Source: Lucifuga dentata
Taxonomy: Eukaryota; Chordata; Actinopteri; Ophidiiformes; Bythitidae
Direction of reading: 5' to 3'
Length of the DNA: 64,000 nucleotides
Assembly: GCA_014773175.1 (NCBI GenBank)
Contig: VXCM01000040.1
Coordinates: forward strand, 186,001-250,000
Shown: positions 1 to 13,448 of the stretch, in pieces
How positions within the stretch are numbered: the first letter of the stretch is position 1
How the letters are laid out: every line of letters starts with the position of its first letter
Notes under the pieces: generated by a model
What the model was told of the DNA's origin: nothing
Database searches by the model: none
The model's input: only the letters and a program-made list of their open reading frames with translations
Position numbers and translations under genes: made by a program

Positions 1-2009
1 GTTTAAAGCAAGAGGATTTTAAGGGATCCATGTGATGTGCACATAGTAGAATTTCAGTTTGAAGACAACCTGAAATTGAAACCTGAAACCTGACCTTGAA
101 TGTGATGGTGCATTCAAGCGCACTTATTAGTCATGTGGGTTGACGTCAGGATGTCGCAGAACACAAAGTACATGTGAAATGACGAAAATAAGCAGAAGTT
201 GGACATTACGTCTTTGACAATTGGAACGACATGGAACGCCTCGAAGCTGAAAGTTAATTATATCGTTTGCCCTGGTGGGGATCTCAGGATCTGTCAGTAT
301 ACTTATCAGCGTTTCACACCACACAGTGACACGCTCTGAATTCTGAAGGAACCCCCTTGTTATTCCCACAGATGGGTAATTGGGGTTTGTTGGAGTGTCA
401 TTCGGATGGTTACAGGAAGGCCTCAGGCTGACAGACGTGTCTGCCGGCCATGAGATCATTACCAGAGAGAGGAGAAAAAGTGATCATGAACACCCGGTTG
501 ATCTCGTCTCATCTTTTTCCTCTGTTAGGTGAGACACGTTTAAGCCTTATTCACTCATTCTGGCACTTTGTCTTCTTTTGATGGAGAGCAATTTATATCT
601 CTGAATCATCATCTTGTCACCATCATCTCATTTATGATGCCTTGAAACGTGATTGGCTTCGCATTCCAAAAGGTCACAAGGACCCGAAAATAGCAGATTT
701 GTTGTTTCAGCTAAAGCCGTCATCTCACCAGGAAAGTCTGATGAGATATAATGAATTTGACCTCACCGACTTAGAATTATGACGCCCTGATGTATGTAAT
801 GTTTGAAGTAAAAAATAAATTCTGAGTTATATTCATGCTTGTATATATTTTAATCTTTTAGATTAAACATAGACAGACTAATCAAAAGTGGCTTAGAGGA
901 TCTCTGAAGGTCAACAAAATACCTGTTTAGACAATATTAAAATGAGTATGAGACTTAATAAATGCCTTTAATAGAACTATATATATAGGAATATCTCACA
1001 AAGTACTGTTTATTTAATCATCTCTAATGCAAAGGTAAAAAAAAAAAAAAAGAATATTTTAATGATGGAACCAAACTGGGACCAAAATACAAATCATTAT
1101 CTTTAACGGCACAACAGTTAAACAAGAAATGCTAACTGAAAGCACTGTTGCAGAGCTCATTTTATTGGGCTCCGATGCTTATTTCCACCCTGAGAACTTG
1201 CAGACAAACAATACAAGAAGTTTATTTGGGGCAAAAAACTAACTCATCACTCATCAGAACGTTACAAAAGATTTCCACATCACAGAAAGAGAACCTCGCT
1301 CTTCTCCCAGAGGGGAAAGATTCAAAAGCTAATGATTCTTGGCATCAGAAAATAAAGGTGCTTTTGCTTCCCCTTTATTATTCCTCATTGTTGAATAATT
1401 AAGAGCTATTGTTATTTCACGGCCACCCCCTGTAATGATGGTAATAATTCATGTGATGCTGATTAGCATCATGACAGGGGGGCGTGATACTTCCCAAACA
1501 GCTCATTTTTTTCTGGCTGATAAATTATGCTAATGATGAGCAGAGTCATAATTCCACATTGAGGTAAATGTATGAGAAAATTGTTTGAATAAGGTTCTAC
1601 AGCGAAGCGGAATCCGTCAAGGCCAGCAAAGCATGTTTATAATGTACTAATAAGCAATTTTCTGCGTCTGTATAGCGAAGCAATTTACAAGGCGATTGCT
1701 CATCAGCTGCTTCCTTTTGCGAGAGCCAAAACACACTCGAGTCGGTGTGTGTTTGCTGTTTATGTGTGTGTGTGGTTGCGTTTGTGAGGACGCGTGCGTG
1801 AGTGGCTTGCTAATGGCGGTGTGTGTGATTCCTGCAGGGCTAAACTGACGGCTCTGGGTATGTAAGCTCCGATCAGGTAACTGACTTCATGCCAGAGCCC
1901 AGACACACCTCTCAAGTCTGAGGGCAGGAAGTTCTTCCCAATTAACCAGAACGCATCACTCCACCTGTTAGTGGAGCGGAGACAGGGTTCTATTTTGGCT
2001 TTGACATGT

Positions 2010-2051
<42 letters not shown>

Positions 2052-2301
2052 ACCTTGATGGCAGCGTAATCGTCACACCATAATGGTCTGCATTTTGTTT
2101 GGCCATTTGTTTTTTTTTTCTGTCTGTGCTTATCTTACCATAAAAATTCACGAAACCGCATCAGATGCTGCACACCACTCAAGCTCCTCCATGTAAGTGT
2201 GTGAGCCATGTCGAGCAAATTTCATATTTTCCTTTGAAATATTTTAATTAGGGTTCAGTGCCATCCTCAAGGTAAATGAAAACCCAAAAGCGTTATGAAA
2301 T

Positions 2302-2337
<36 letters not shown>

Positions 2338-4776
2338 AAAGGTGCCGCATTCACCAGGGAAGCGTATTAATCAAGTAAAAAACTCAATTTGATATGTAAG
2401 AATTTCATTTGACCTTTTCTGGGTGTAAGTGGGTCTTGAATGATAAGTTCTCATGAAAGAGCATACATCAATGGATCCTCCACCTTCTCCTGCTGTTTGT
2501 TGCCATAGTTAGGAGATGGTGGCGGCGACTGCAGAATACTGATTAACGTTCGGCTGATTAAACTTTAAACTTCCCTCACGGTCTGTGTCGAGATGAATTT
2601 GAGTCAAGCTGAAGCCTTGTGCCATTTGGATGGAGGAGAGGACATGTTCAGCTCCTGGGAAATTCTCCTATCTCCTACTACGATGCTGCTTCGAAACCTT
2701 AATATATTTATCTAGAAGCTTGATTGTTCTTGTTCAGAAAGTGCAGAAGTTTGAAAAAAAAAATTGCAGCTGCAGATCCTCACGTTCTCCTGCACGTTCT
2801 TTCCCTCCTCGCCTCATATCAGTTTTCCTGACCTGGCTCTGTCTTCTCTTTTTTTTAGGAGATTATAGGAAGAGAGGGGGGGAGCCATACTGCCTTGGAC
2901 AAGAGCCAGCTGCATCAGGTACTATATGCTACGCTGACCTCAGTTTCCTGTCTGTTTGTCAAATCGCTGCTCACTCAGGGATGCAGCCTATTTTTGCTTT
3001 TTGAAAGCCCTTCGTTTTCGAGACAGAGGCACTGAGTTGTAGGGTGCATTCTGCCCAGCCAAAAGGAGACCCACAACTAAAACAAAAGCCTTTCACAAAG
3101 GTTATTGTTGCTTGTGAGGTTCACTGCTTCAGAGCAAAGACATTACACGTGTTTAGGCTTATCAAAGGTAATGAGGTGAATAAGACTGAAGCTACAATAG
3201 CCAGTTTGACTCTTAGCTTCGTCTTTTAGAAATGCTTCATGCTCGTGGGACTTGCAGACATTAAGTTGGAGCAGCAGCAGCAGCGAGGATGCCGATTGCT
3301 TTGTTCTTTTTCCATGCTTTGTGATTGGATCATGAAGATGCATATAAATAAAAACATAAAGCAGTTGAAATCCCGCACGCACACACTGATGCAGCATTGA
3401 CTAATAATAGAAATAAAGCTGTCGGTGTGGTCGATCTTTCTTCCATTTTTTGCTCTTCAACACCCCGTCGGTGTCTGCGTCGTCCCACAGAGACGCAAGC
3501 AGTTTGCCTAGATATCAGATGCTCCTCACACACTAAAGTTCAAATCCCCTTCATATGCTTCCTTAGCGCCACAGGCATGAGCTCTGCAAAAAGGTCATGT
3601 TTCATACTGAGTAAATGAATGAAATCTCTGGCTTTTGCTTCCATCTCACCATGCTCTTTGGAGCCATCGCTAAGCTACTGCTGCTTACGCCCCCTTGCCT
3701 AATCACCACTCAGCACGCCAAATTAATATGTGAATCATATCACTAATCTGCATCAAATTTGCATTTTCTGGCCTTAAAGAGTCTTTTAACGTGATGTTGT
3801 TCACAGCAGCAGCTTTGCTGTCAGACTCCTTGTGTTTCCAGCAGTGTTACGTTATTTGAAGCGCTAATCACAAATAAGCGCCGCTGCTGTTACAACCACT
3901 AAACCCATCAATGATGAAAGCTTGGAGATGAAACCCGATGTGGTTTCGACGCCGTGTTCCCTTGCTGCAGCCAGTTACAGCTGCATCCGATCGCGTTCCA
4001 CAAAGGGGCGAAAGCTCAGCATCACATGGTGCGACATGAAACGTAGAGCATGAAATGTGAATGAATGAGCGACACGTGCTTAACTTCATGGTGAAATATT
4101 TAGTGAAAGACACATTCCTAAGAAGACTGAATGTGTCGATGGATCTCGGGGAGGAAGAATCAGGATCTAAGTGGCAATCCGTCCTTCTTTGAACTGTTTC
4201 TCTTCCTCCACAGATCAGGACGGGGCCATTTATTATGAATTCAGTGTGAAGATGTACAGACGTTAAAAAGGAAGTGCATTTGCTAGATTTTATCCAGTGC
4301 TCTCATTTATAACAGACCGTTAGCAGGATTCTCCTGTTAAATATTCACTCAAAATCTGGGGGGTGGCACGCTAAAATTCAATTTCTTACGCACTGCATTA
4401 CAGTGCATAAAAATTTAAATTGAAATAGTTTATTATGCCACTTTTAGAGCATCATTAGAAATAAATGGCACAGGAAAATTCCTCGAAATTTACAGTTGTA
4501 ATAAGTATTGATACTGTATCATATCTGAGTTTCACGTCAAATAATTTTTACATGGACTGGAAGCCTTTAACCCTCCACAGTCTAAAGTCAACCTTGAAAT
4601 TTTTCATTAAATTTGGACTCCAGAGGATTAAAAACAGGTTTTAAAATTTTAAAGAGCACTTCATTCACAAGTAAAAAGTAGAAAAAGTTATTTATTTATA
4701 TTCCCCTTTTTCATTATTACATTTTCTGTATGGGAGACAGGATGAAAATGAGAAAACAGATCTCTTTATTCCATTT
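1..4776. other. non-coding, no gene seen
   Basis: AT-rich DNA with poly-A/T runs (1037-1051, 2304-2334) and a TC microsatellite. Short open frames here have no recognisable domains or splice context. The segment 1430-1560 has several homeodomain-like TAAT/ATTAG motifs. Confidence 0.6.
2013..2048. repeat. (TC)n microsatellite
   Basis: Pure TC run of about 18 units. Other pure or near-pure runs: (GA) 12250-12273, (CT) 36067-36099, (GA) 37308-37331, (GA) 34622-34645, (CA) 21044-21071, 27844-27867 and 29296-29326. Confidence 0.95.
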
Positions 4777-4870
4777 TTAAAGGACCATACTACCCATTTT
4801 TCATGTTTGAGCCTAATTTATTCAAGTTTCATACATATTACGTTACTGACAATCATTTCTGGTCCTTTAA
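4777..4870. mobile_element. TTAA-flanked MITE, minimal 94-bp copy
   Basis: TTAA then AGGACCATACTACCC and on through the ~75-bp terminal repeat of the family, ending GGTCC-TTTAA. The interior and most of the second repeat are absent, so one terminal repeat is capped by a few bases of the other end. Confidence 0.7.
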
Positions 4871-7603
4871 GGTGAACCAGAAAAGTCAAATGAGAAGCTT
4901 GTTAATAGGAAATCAATTTTGATGTGATGTGATGATGATGTGACTTTTAAAGACGAGCCAGCTGGGAGGCAGTGGGGTCACCTCTGGCCACGCCTTAAGG
5001 GCAGTGTTGCTTGAGATAATTTGTCTGATGTGTTGGATGATGGGATTTGTTTTTTCTTTCATGTTTAGTTTCTGAAATGCAAACTGCGCTGAAGCTGCTT
5101 TCACTTTATTATCAGGAATTTCATTGAAGCGGCCTCGACTAACAATTCAACTTCCTTCCTGGTTTTATCTGAGTAAAAATATGTGAGCCTTTATCTCACT
5201 TTGAGGGTCGTAATTGGTGTTTTAACAAGAATCCCATGCATAAATCATATGTGAATTGCACAGTACAAACAGTGATGATCTTAATATTGGTGATTAATTT
5301 TACCATTAGCTTGTACTTGTTGATGTCTCTACCAAATCGGGAAAAATTAGTTCTATTTCACTGTAATCCTGGATTTCATGTTTCATTGAATTTTAGTAAT
5401 GAATGGATTCATCGCTCTCCTCTTCCAGCTGTAGTGACAGATTAATTGAATCGCACTCGCTTGAGATCCAGCTGCAACCGCCATTTGCATAGTGTCATAA
5501 CAATTTATCAGTGACACCTCGGCAGGTGCTTTATCATGTCTCAAGACCAATTTCTCCATCTTCCCGCTATGAATACATTACACCGCCGACTCATACATCT
5601 TCCGCGGCTGTCCTTACGCTGAGTGGTCGCTCTGAATGAACTGCGAGCACAGAGAGCTGTTTGTCACGCACGGTTTTCCGATGCTCCGTGTTCAACGTAA
5701 ACGCAGCCAATCGCCTGAGATATCACCCTCATCCCGAGCCAATCACGTTGAGTTATCAGACGGGGATGAAGGTGTCTGTCTTTGCAGAGGCAGAGACGTT
5801 CAGCCCCGATGTGCGTTGTAACTCATTAGTTGATTTTGCTGATCGCTGGAAGCTGAATTATTGTAAGTCATTAAGAGTGTAAACCCCGAATGTTGTCCTC
5901 GGGGGGAAATCCATTGTGGCACAGTGGGAGGTGAACGGCTAATAAAGGGTGTGTGTATGTGTAAAGGGAAGGAATTATGCAGACTTGTTAGACTTTTTGT
6001 AATCACTTTGATTGTCAATAAAAAAATTTTAATTTCTCCCCAGTGACAAAAGCTTTTATTGCATATTTTCCTTATAAAACGTACCTATTTCATTAAGCAG
6101 TTGTTTACTACCTCATCATGACAGGTGCTTTGTCGCCTTAAATGAACTTTCTTGGAATTGCAGACAGATTTGCCAGTTGAAAGCAACAACACACACGTAG
6201 ACAAACACATAGAGACATAACAGCCAAACTATCAATCCTTTATTGTACGGTTGTATTGTTTGGCGTTACTCCATTTCAAATGGTCGATTTGTGATTACGG
6301 CATGGCAACAACAATGAAGCCTTCTCAAGTATCTTCAGATCAATGGGATGAGTCTGTTATAAGCTTTCCAAACCTCACAGCGGGAAAGGGCAATCTCAGA
6401 AGATTATACTTGTCCGATTAAATGAAACTGTGTTGGGGTTTTTCAATTTGCGAGCAGCAAGAGGCTGCCAATTTGAGCAATAATGCCTCCCTGGTTTGGG
6501 GACAAAAGCTGGAATGCTGGGGAGGCGCTTGAGACAGAATTGTTTGCAGGTTTTCCAGCTAGTCAAAGATGCTCTGTAGGGTGAGAAAGTGATGAATTCA
6601 GGCTCGGGTTATTTGTCTTGGCTCCGACACATGAATCACAGCAGCTCCCCCACAGGATTCCACCTGCCACGCTCTCTGCTGATGTACAGATTTCACATCA
6701 TATCTGCTGTCGACCAGGCGGCGAGATCATGGCGAGGTCGAGCAGTCAAATGCAAATGAGGCTTTTGTTTAACCTGCTTGATGGGTGGAGGTCACTGCAT
6801 CAAGGTTGCTCTGACAGCATCAGCGAAAATGTCTGCCTTTCAAGCGAGAAGAATACAAATTATTATAACGTTATGGATACAGGATTAATAGATTTCAACC
6901 AATGGCGGTATTCTGATGAAAATCAGGAAATTTGTGGAGGTGGAACTGAGTCAAATTTTACAACTTTCACTTTTGGAAAAGCTGCAGCAGTTCAGCATTA
7001 GAGTTTATGCTCCATGTTTTTCACAACATTAATATTCTGTTTTGTGGTTGGTTATACTTGCTATATATATTTTAAGATGAGCGTATATATTATACTGCAG
7101 AAGCTTTTAGCCTTTTACTGCAAACCAGGACTGTAAAATGAGCTGAGCAACACCCCCCGAACCCCCTAGAGGTCAAACCAGGGTCACTTCCTGTTGGGAA
7201 GATTAATGCCTGTGAGAGAAACAACAAATAGTGTTTGCAACAGCCTGACCTTTAAACCTTCCATGGTGCAATACAGTTGCTGAGACTGTATTTCTTCGTT
7301 TTTGTCTTTATGTAGCAGTAATGGGTATCAGCTCCACTAGTCCTAGCCTTTCAAAGCATCTCTTGACAAATGAAGGTTTCATCTAAAGTGAAGGTTGCAA
7401 GCTTCTTTTGTTTTGAAACCAGTGACGTGAATCAGCCTCCTGAAGATGTATGTCACTTTGCTGACATACATCTTCAGGAAAGTTTTAAAGTTTTGGATGG
7501 ACGCATCCTTTTGCAGAGTTCATAAGCAGTCAGTCACCAACGCGAGCTGTCTGCAGAGATTATATTCAGTTTTGCTGCAACATCAAATTTCTAATGTAAC
7601 AAG
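4871..7603. other. non-coding, no gene seen
   Basis: No coding or RNA gene is recognisable. The notable items are the perfect hairpin at 7438-7479 and an octamer (ATGCAAAT) near 6749. Confidence 0.6.
7438..7479. repeat. perfect 18-bp inverted repeat, 6-nt loop
   Basis: TCCTGAAGATGTATGTCA and TGACATACATCTTCAGGA flank CTTTGC. A hairpin is possible in either strand. The flanks do not extend the stem. Confidence 0.9.
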
Positions 7604-8366
7604 TACATGACAGGCCAGAAGTTTGAGGCCACCCCCAGATTAAAAAAAAAAAAAAAAAAAAAAAANATACATAAAATAAATGTAACTAATTAGTTTTCAA
7701 GAAGAATTTGTCAACATAAAAGCACTTTGAAGGCATTTCAGGCTCAGATTTTGGTTTCATCAAAGTAACCCCGTCTGGCCACATCATAATTCTCAAAACG
7801 TTTTGCTTCTCTTTTGAATGGATGTAATTTTGGCATCATTTTGATGAGTGTTTTGGATCATTGTCCTGTTGAAGAATGAAATTTTGACCAATAATTCATA
7901 AACCGGATGGAATCGCGTGTGTTTGAAGGATGGAATGGTAATTCTCTTTCTTCATAATTCCTTTAACTTGGACCAAGTGTCAGATCTCCCCCCCCCCCCC
8001 CCCNCCCCCCACAGCATTACTGATCCCCCATGTTTTACATGCAGAGCAGCAGCATAAGCAGACTGTGTATCACATTAATCCAAAATGATGTGGGAGAAGG
8101 CAGACAGCAGCTATTGAATAGAATGTTACACATCAGTGCCAGTGCACTAATACAGACTGGGCATGCCTTCATTAAAAATCATTTCTGAAGCCATAGTGGC
8201 TGCATAATGTGCTCTTGTTGACAAATTCTTCTTGAAAACTAATTAGTTCTATTTATTTTGTATATTTTTGTCATTTCCTGTGCAATAAAACAAACAGTAC
8301 TGATGATTTTTTTTTTTTTTTTTTTTTAAATCTGGGGGTGGCCTCAAACTTCTGGCCTGTAGTGTA
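7604..8366 (-). mobile_element. degenerate Tc1-like DNA transposon
   Basis: TA-flanked element with long terminal inverted repeats: ACAGGCCAGAAGTTTGAGGC at the left and its reverse complement at the right, with further inverted matches inside (AACTAATTAGTTTTCAAGAA and partner near 8236). On the - strand the transposase relic includes FILQQDNDPKH (around 7848-7880) and VKHGGSVMLW (around 8012-8043), both typical of Tc1 transposases. At about 760 bp it lacks much of a full element and has no long open frame, so it is inactive. A poly-A run and a poly-C run inside contain Ns at 7666 and 8004. Confidence 0.85.
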
Positions 8367-10549
8367 CAAAGAATAGACTAGAATAGAGTTTTAGATATTA
8401 GATAATCATGAGAACACGACTCCTAAAGATTTCTATGACAGATTTCTATTACCTTTGCCAAGCAGATGCATACTCTGAAAAGGGCCTGAGGGTACATTTT
8501 TACATTTTCATGCTATAATCATCAGTGTTCCTTTATGACATCTCTGTTGTAGAATGTAATAAATATTGCAGGCTCTAGGGGTCACTAGCAGGGCTTTGGG
8601 CTTTTAGTCTTGGTTAATGTGCCTTTGAAGAGAAGCTAACGCTGGAGGTTGATTGTTCGTGACAACTTATCAAGGTGAAATGACTTGAAAATGATGTTGG
8701 TGCGGCTACGTTCGGTGAACACCCGATGCATTTTTCATTCTCTGCTCCTTTTGTGTGGGGAAATCTACTTTCCCCACTTCGGCGTTGACCATTAACCTCC
8801 AGCTTCTCTCTTACACACCCTACAGCCTGACATTTGAAACGAGCCAGGGAAAATACACCCAAATCCTTTTGTGTACCCAGTGATCAATGCATACTTTTAA
8901 ACACACACGACTTTGATAAAGCTACACTCTGTCTAGATGAATGGACTCTCCCTCAATGCGCTGACAGCACACTTCATAAGGAGCTTTTATGCGCTGCGAT
9001 GCCTTTGCTTCGGTGTGAAGGTTTGGATTTTTCCACAGTAGTGTTTTGATGCTGTGTAAAATTAGAACCAGGTTCAAAAGGATGAAATTTAGATGGTCAT
9101 TTATCATGCCTGCCTTTATCTACTAGGCCATTTTTCTTTTTTCTTCCTATATATTTGTGAGAGAGGAGAAGAGAAAAAGCAAGAGAGAGGAAGTAAAAAG
9201 AGTAGCAGAGGAAGAAGAAAATAAGGAGAAAAAAACTAAGAAATGACAAAGAAGGAAAGTGGAGGGTAGAAAGTATGTTTGTGTCCCCATCCGCACTTTC
9301 TGCCGCACCGCTTCGTCTCAGTAAACATGTTGATGTCCGCATTTACATTTTGGGACATTTCTGTTTTGCAGTTTTGTCTGAACTGGAGGAGGCAGCCCGG
9401 AGTTTCAGAGCTGTGCTGCAAACGGTTTGTCTGGACGTTTAGGACAGCGCCTCGCACGCTCATTCTGCTCTCCTATCTGTGGGAGCGGAGGCTTTGCGGC
9501 CGTCTCTGGTGGCTCAAAGTGGGATGTTGTGCAGCATACTAAGTACTTTGTGTTGGTGGTGTGTTATGTAAAAGTGAAGGGACTTATTTCGGTTTAAGGC
9601 GCACTGCTGTGGTGCAGCTGTGGGCGGCGTTGAGCCTCTGCACGTGTGCTTTTTCCTCAAAGCAACACATTCTGCCGCAGTAATTTCAATTCAGATGGCT
9701 TACATGCACTGATTAATATGCAAATCATGTATTCTCAGCGTTTGTTGGCTTCTGAAATGTAAACAGCAAACTTATAGTTGAGTTATGCTGTCATGATGAT
9801 AGCCAATGATTTCAATTTGGACGCAGAAAAAAGAAAATATGTTACACAGGCCTCCCCTCCACTTTGCCCGTTATTTCCATATATCAGCACAGCTTGTATT
9901 AGCGCAAGACCTGCATGCCATTTTGTTAATTTACTATCAATTTAACACTTTAGCCTCATGTTTGAAAAGGACCCTGATTCATTTCCATAAAACTAGCACT
10001 GGTAATTTTACCCATCAGGCCTAGTAACATTTCCTTCATGGCACAAGTGTGAATAATGCTTTCCGCTTTGATGTTCGAGCTTTTTGTGTATAGCGTGCAG
10101 ACCAATCACACAAGACTAGGAATTGATGTTTTCAAATCAGCGCCTCGATTGCACATCTTTGATGAGCGACAAAGTGGCAGGAAATTGGTCAGATGCAGAA
10201 ATTAGAGCTGCTCTCCATCCACGCTGAAAACGAGAAGCTGGCTCACGCTCGCTATGCTGCTGTAATGTCTCGCGTATTATCCGTAACTTCCTGCGTTACT
10301 CAGTGTCACCTTGCAGAAGCTAAATATCGTGGGAGAATTGCACCTCTACCCATAAAAGTCCTGCCGTGTTTGAACAGAGCCGTTATGGCATTTTACTGTA
10401 AATAACACCTGCTGTATGTTTGAATGGCAAAAATGCAGCAAGGTAACAGGTAGCTGATGTCAGCAATTTAACAGATTCCACACCTGGAAGGAGCTTATGA
10501 CACATCAGTCATGAAATCACAGCGTCCCTCCTCTTCTGCAGTTACTCAG

Positions 10550-10551
<2 letters not shown>

Positions 10552-10609
<58 letters not shown>

Positions 10610-10619
10610 CGTGTGTGTG
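10552..10619. repeat. (GT)n microsatellite
   Basis: About 25 GT units ending in a slightly impure GCGTGC stretch. Confidence 0.95.
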
Positions 10620-11328
10620 CAGAACTGTTGTATACTTCAGTAAGGTAGGCACTTGTTTTGTGTTTGTCAGGCAGAGAAGAGAGGAGCTCAAGGACTCAAC
10701 AAGGGCTCAGGTCCCCANAGACAATGATGACTCCCACCCACCCAACCACCTCTCTTCTGTCCTCTATTTTGACGCTGAGCAACGACGCTTGCTCTGACCT
10801 TGCAGCGACTTGCAAATGTACACCTAGCCATTTTTTTTGTTTTGTTTCATGCCTACAAAAAGGAGAAACGCCTGCAGCTGACAGACCAACACTGGGATAT
10901 GCACAAGCACACAGAGGCTACAGGCTGACACGTGCACCCAGGCACATACACACGCACGCACACACACACTCATTCATATGCACTCAGTCCACGTGCAGTG
11001 GGAAGCTTTTTTCTAGTCTCCCACCTCCCCACGGGAGCTCCATATCATCACAAGGTTCAGCAGTCAACATAACCCCTAGACAGCTCTGCCATTCAGCTCT
11101 CTCTCTTTCTCCTCTCCCTCTCTCTCTCTCTCTCTTCCCTCTCTCTGCTCTGTCTCCACCCCTCCTCATCCATCCACCTTCAGCATAATAAGTGTCTGCA
11201 GCAGACACATCATGGCAGTGTGTGACCCTCTAAGTCATCAGCGGCGTAACCCCCACCCTGCTCCCAGGCAAGACCAATTTACAATCCGCCCGCCTCAGCG
11301 ATGCCTCCCTGGCGACTGTGACAGGCCG

Positions 11329-11455
11329 TCGTCTTCTTCCTCCACCCCGGCCGTTCGCTGCGTTGTTTATTTATGACCCCTGGCCCTTCAANTCGTCTTC
11401 TTCCTCCACCCCGGCCGTTCGCTGCGTTGTTTATTTATGACCCCTGGCCCTTCAA
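11329..11455. repeat. 63-bp direct duplication around N 11392 (assembly artefact)
   Basis: Identical copies 11329-11391 and 11393-11455 separated by exactly one N. Confidence 0.9.
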
Positions 11456-13410
11456 TGAAGGGCATTATGAAAGGGATTACACAGCCAAACGGCCTGGCTC
11501 AGACCCGCTCTCATTACTCACGGCTTGTCGAGGAAGATAGGGGAGGACTGAAACAGGGAGAGAGAGATTATCAAGGTGTTCAACAGTGTGTGTGCGTGCG
11601 TCTGTTTGATTACCTGAGCGTAAAGGGAACGTGTGTATGTGCTTGTGTATGTACCCTGCTGGGCAAAGAGGATCGTCTTTCAAGGGACACCTGAAAATAC
11701 GCAGTGCGGCGAGGCGCCCATAGCAAAGGCAACTGTAATTGAAGTGGAAATGAAAAAAATGGACTCTGGAGCCCCAGCTGCCAGGAAGCAGGAGAGAAGT
11801 CAGAAGATCCAGTCTATAAAGGAAGAGGAGGGATGAAGACGCAATCAGGACTCATGCAAAAATGTAACTCAGCACGCAACATAATCTCTGTTTCAGCTCA
11901 GCACTGAGAGGGCAGCCATGTGCAGAAAGTAACAGATTTCAGATTTAACCTCAACTGAATGAACGTGTTGTTCAATTGACTGAGAAATTAATGCAAAACT
12001 ATCTGGCTGACTCCAAAGTACATGTTGCTTTCAAGGCTGCAACAAGGTATTTCTGAATTGTTGACATAAGTAAAGTTCCTGCGTGAGATGCTAAATAGAC
12101 CTACAGACAAAAGAAAAGCCTTGGGGACTTGCAGGTTTTTTGTGTCTCCTGAGAAATATCTTAGGTTTGCAGTTTTCATCGCTTTAAAATGGAAAGATGG
12201 TTCGGCTCTCGTTGTCGTAGCGTTAATTTCCACTCATGCAAAACTCACAGAGAGAGAGAGAGAGAGAGAGAGATCTCCCTCTGTCTCTCCCTGTTGGTCT
12301 GGTTCAATTCTAATGAATTTAGCTGATGACAGGGGTGATGGAAAGGAGAGATACCTGCTGCAGGTAGAGAGCCACATCCTACTTTTACCTGCAGCAGCAC
12401 ACAAACAGCCCATCCTCACTCCATGTTTTTTTAAGCATCATGCACAAAGCTTTTTAAGCACTTTCTTTACAACAGGTTGATACTGGAGATGTTTTCCAGC
12501 TCACATTATTCAGATTCCGGCAATGTTACAGTTAGCTTGACTCCTCCGTCTCATTTGTGTAATTCAATCATAATCCAATCGTTTTATTTGGCATGCAGAG
12601 GATAAAACATTCTGATAAATGTTTGCTGAACAAACCTGCAGCTAAAATCCAAAAAACCATTTCTGATTCACCTCCAAAAAGCAGCATATAAGTGGATAGA
12701 TGTATGAATACTCTCACAACCTTTTTATGCTGTATTGTTTTTATTATTGTGACATTCTTTGACTCAAATCCAGAAGAATGAACGATGATTCTGAACAACA
12801 AAAGGTAGTGGGTTTCGTTGTGTGTGTGTGGGCGGGTGTGATGTTTGATGAAGTATATTGGCAGCATGAATTGCAGCAGGTGGTTGTGTATCTTACAGAT
12901 AGTAAGACAGTAACTTGAAGCACGTGACCAGAGTAGATTTGTACCTTTCAGCGCTGCTCGTCATGCAGCAGGGTTCTCATACCCTGTGGCTGGCAGATGA
13001 TTCGGTGATCGAGTCTTGTTTCCCCCGGTATGTTACGATGGGACCCTACGCTAGTGGCAAGCTCAAGGACAAAGCTCAGTATCAAAGCATACACGAGAGG
13101 TGTATACAATCCCCTACCTCTCTTCACGCTGCCTTTTCTTCCCGGTTCTTACACCGGCGTCCCATCTCCCACCGCTTCGTTTTGAGTTCAATTCAAAGTG
13201 TATTACTGGCACGGCTCGACGTGAGCTGAGACTGCCAAGGTAGAAAATCAAGACAAGTCACTCTCACTCTCTCGCAGCTTCTCTCACTTTTTCCTGGGCG
13301 TGATCGATGCACACTTGCATGACCTTCAGCTCTGAGGCGTTAGTCGGCTACCTGCACATCACACCCCGCCATATATCTCACTAGAATGAAGTATTGCCAT
13401 TTCACGTCGT

Positions 13411-13448
13411 CCCTCCCTCCCTCCCTCCCTCCCTCCCTCCCTCTCCCT
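13411..13448. repeat. (CCCT)n microsatellite
   Basis: Eight or so CCCT units followed by CTCCCTCC. Confidence 0.95.

Noticed and set aside
10555..10797. Cys-Val repeat open frame
   Set aside because: Translation of a (GT)n microsatellite.
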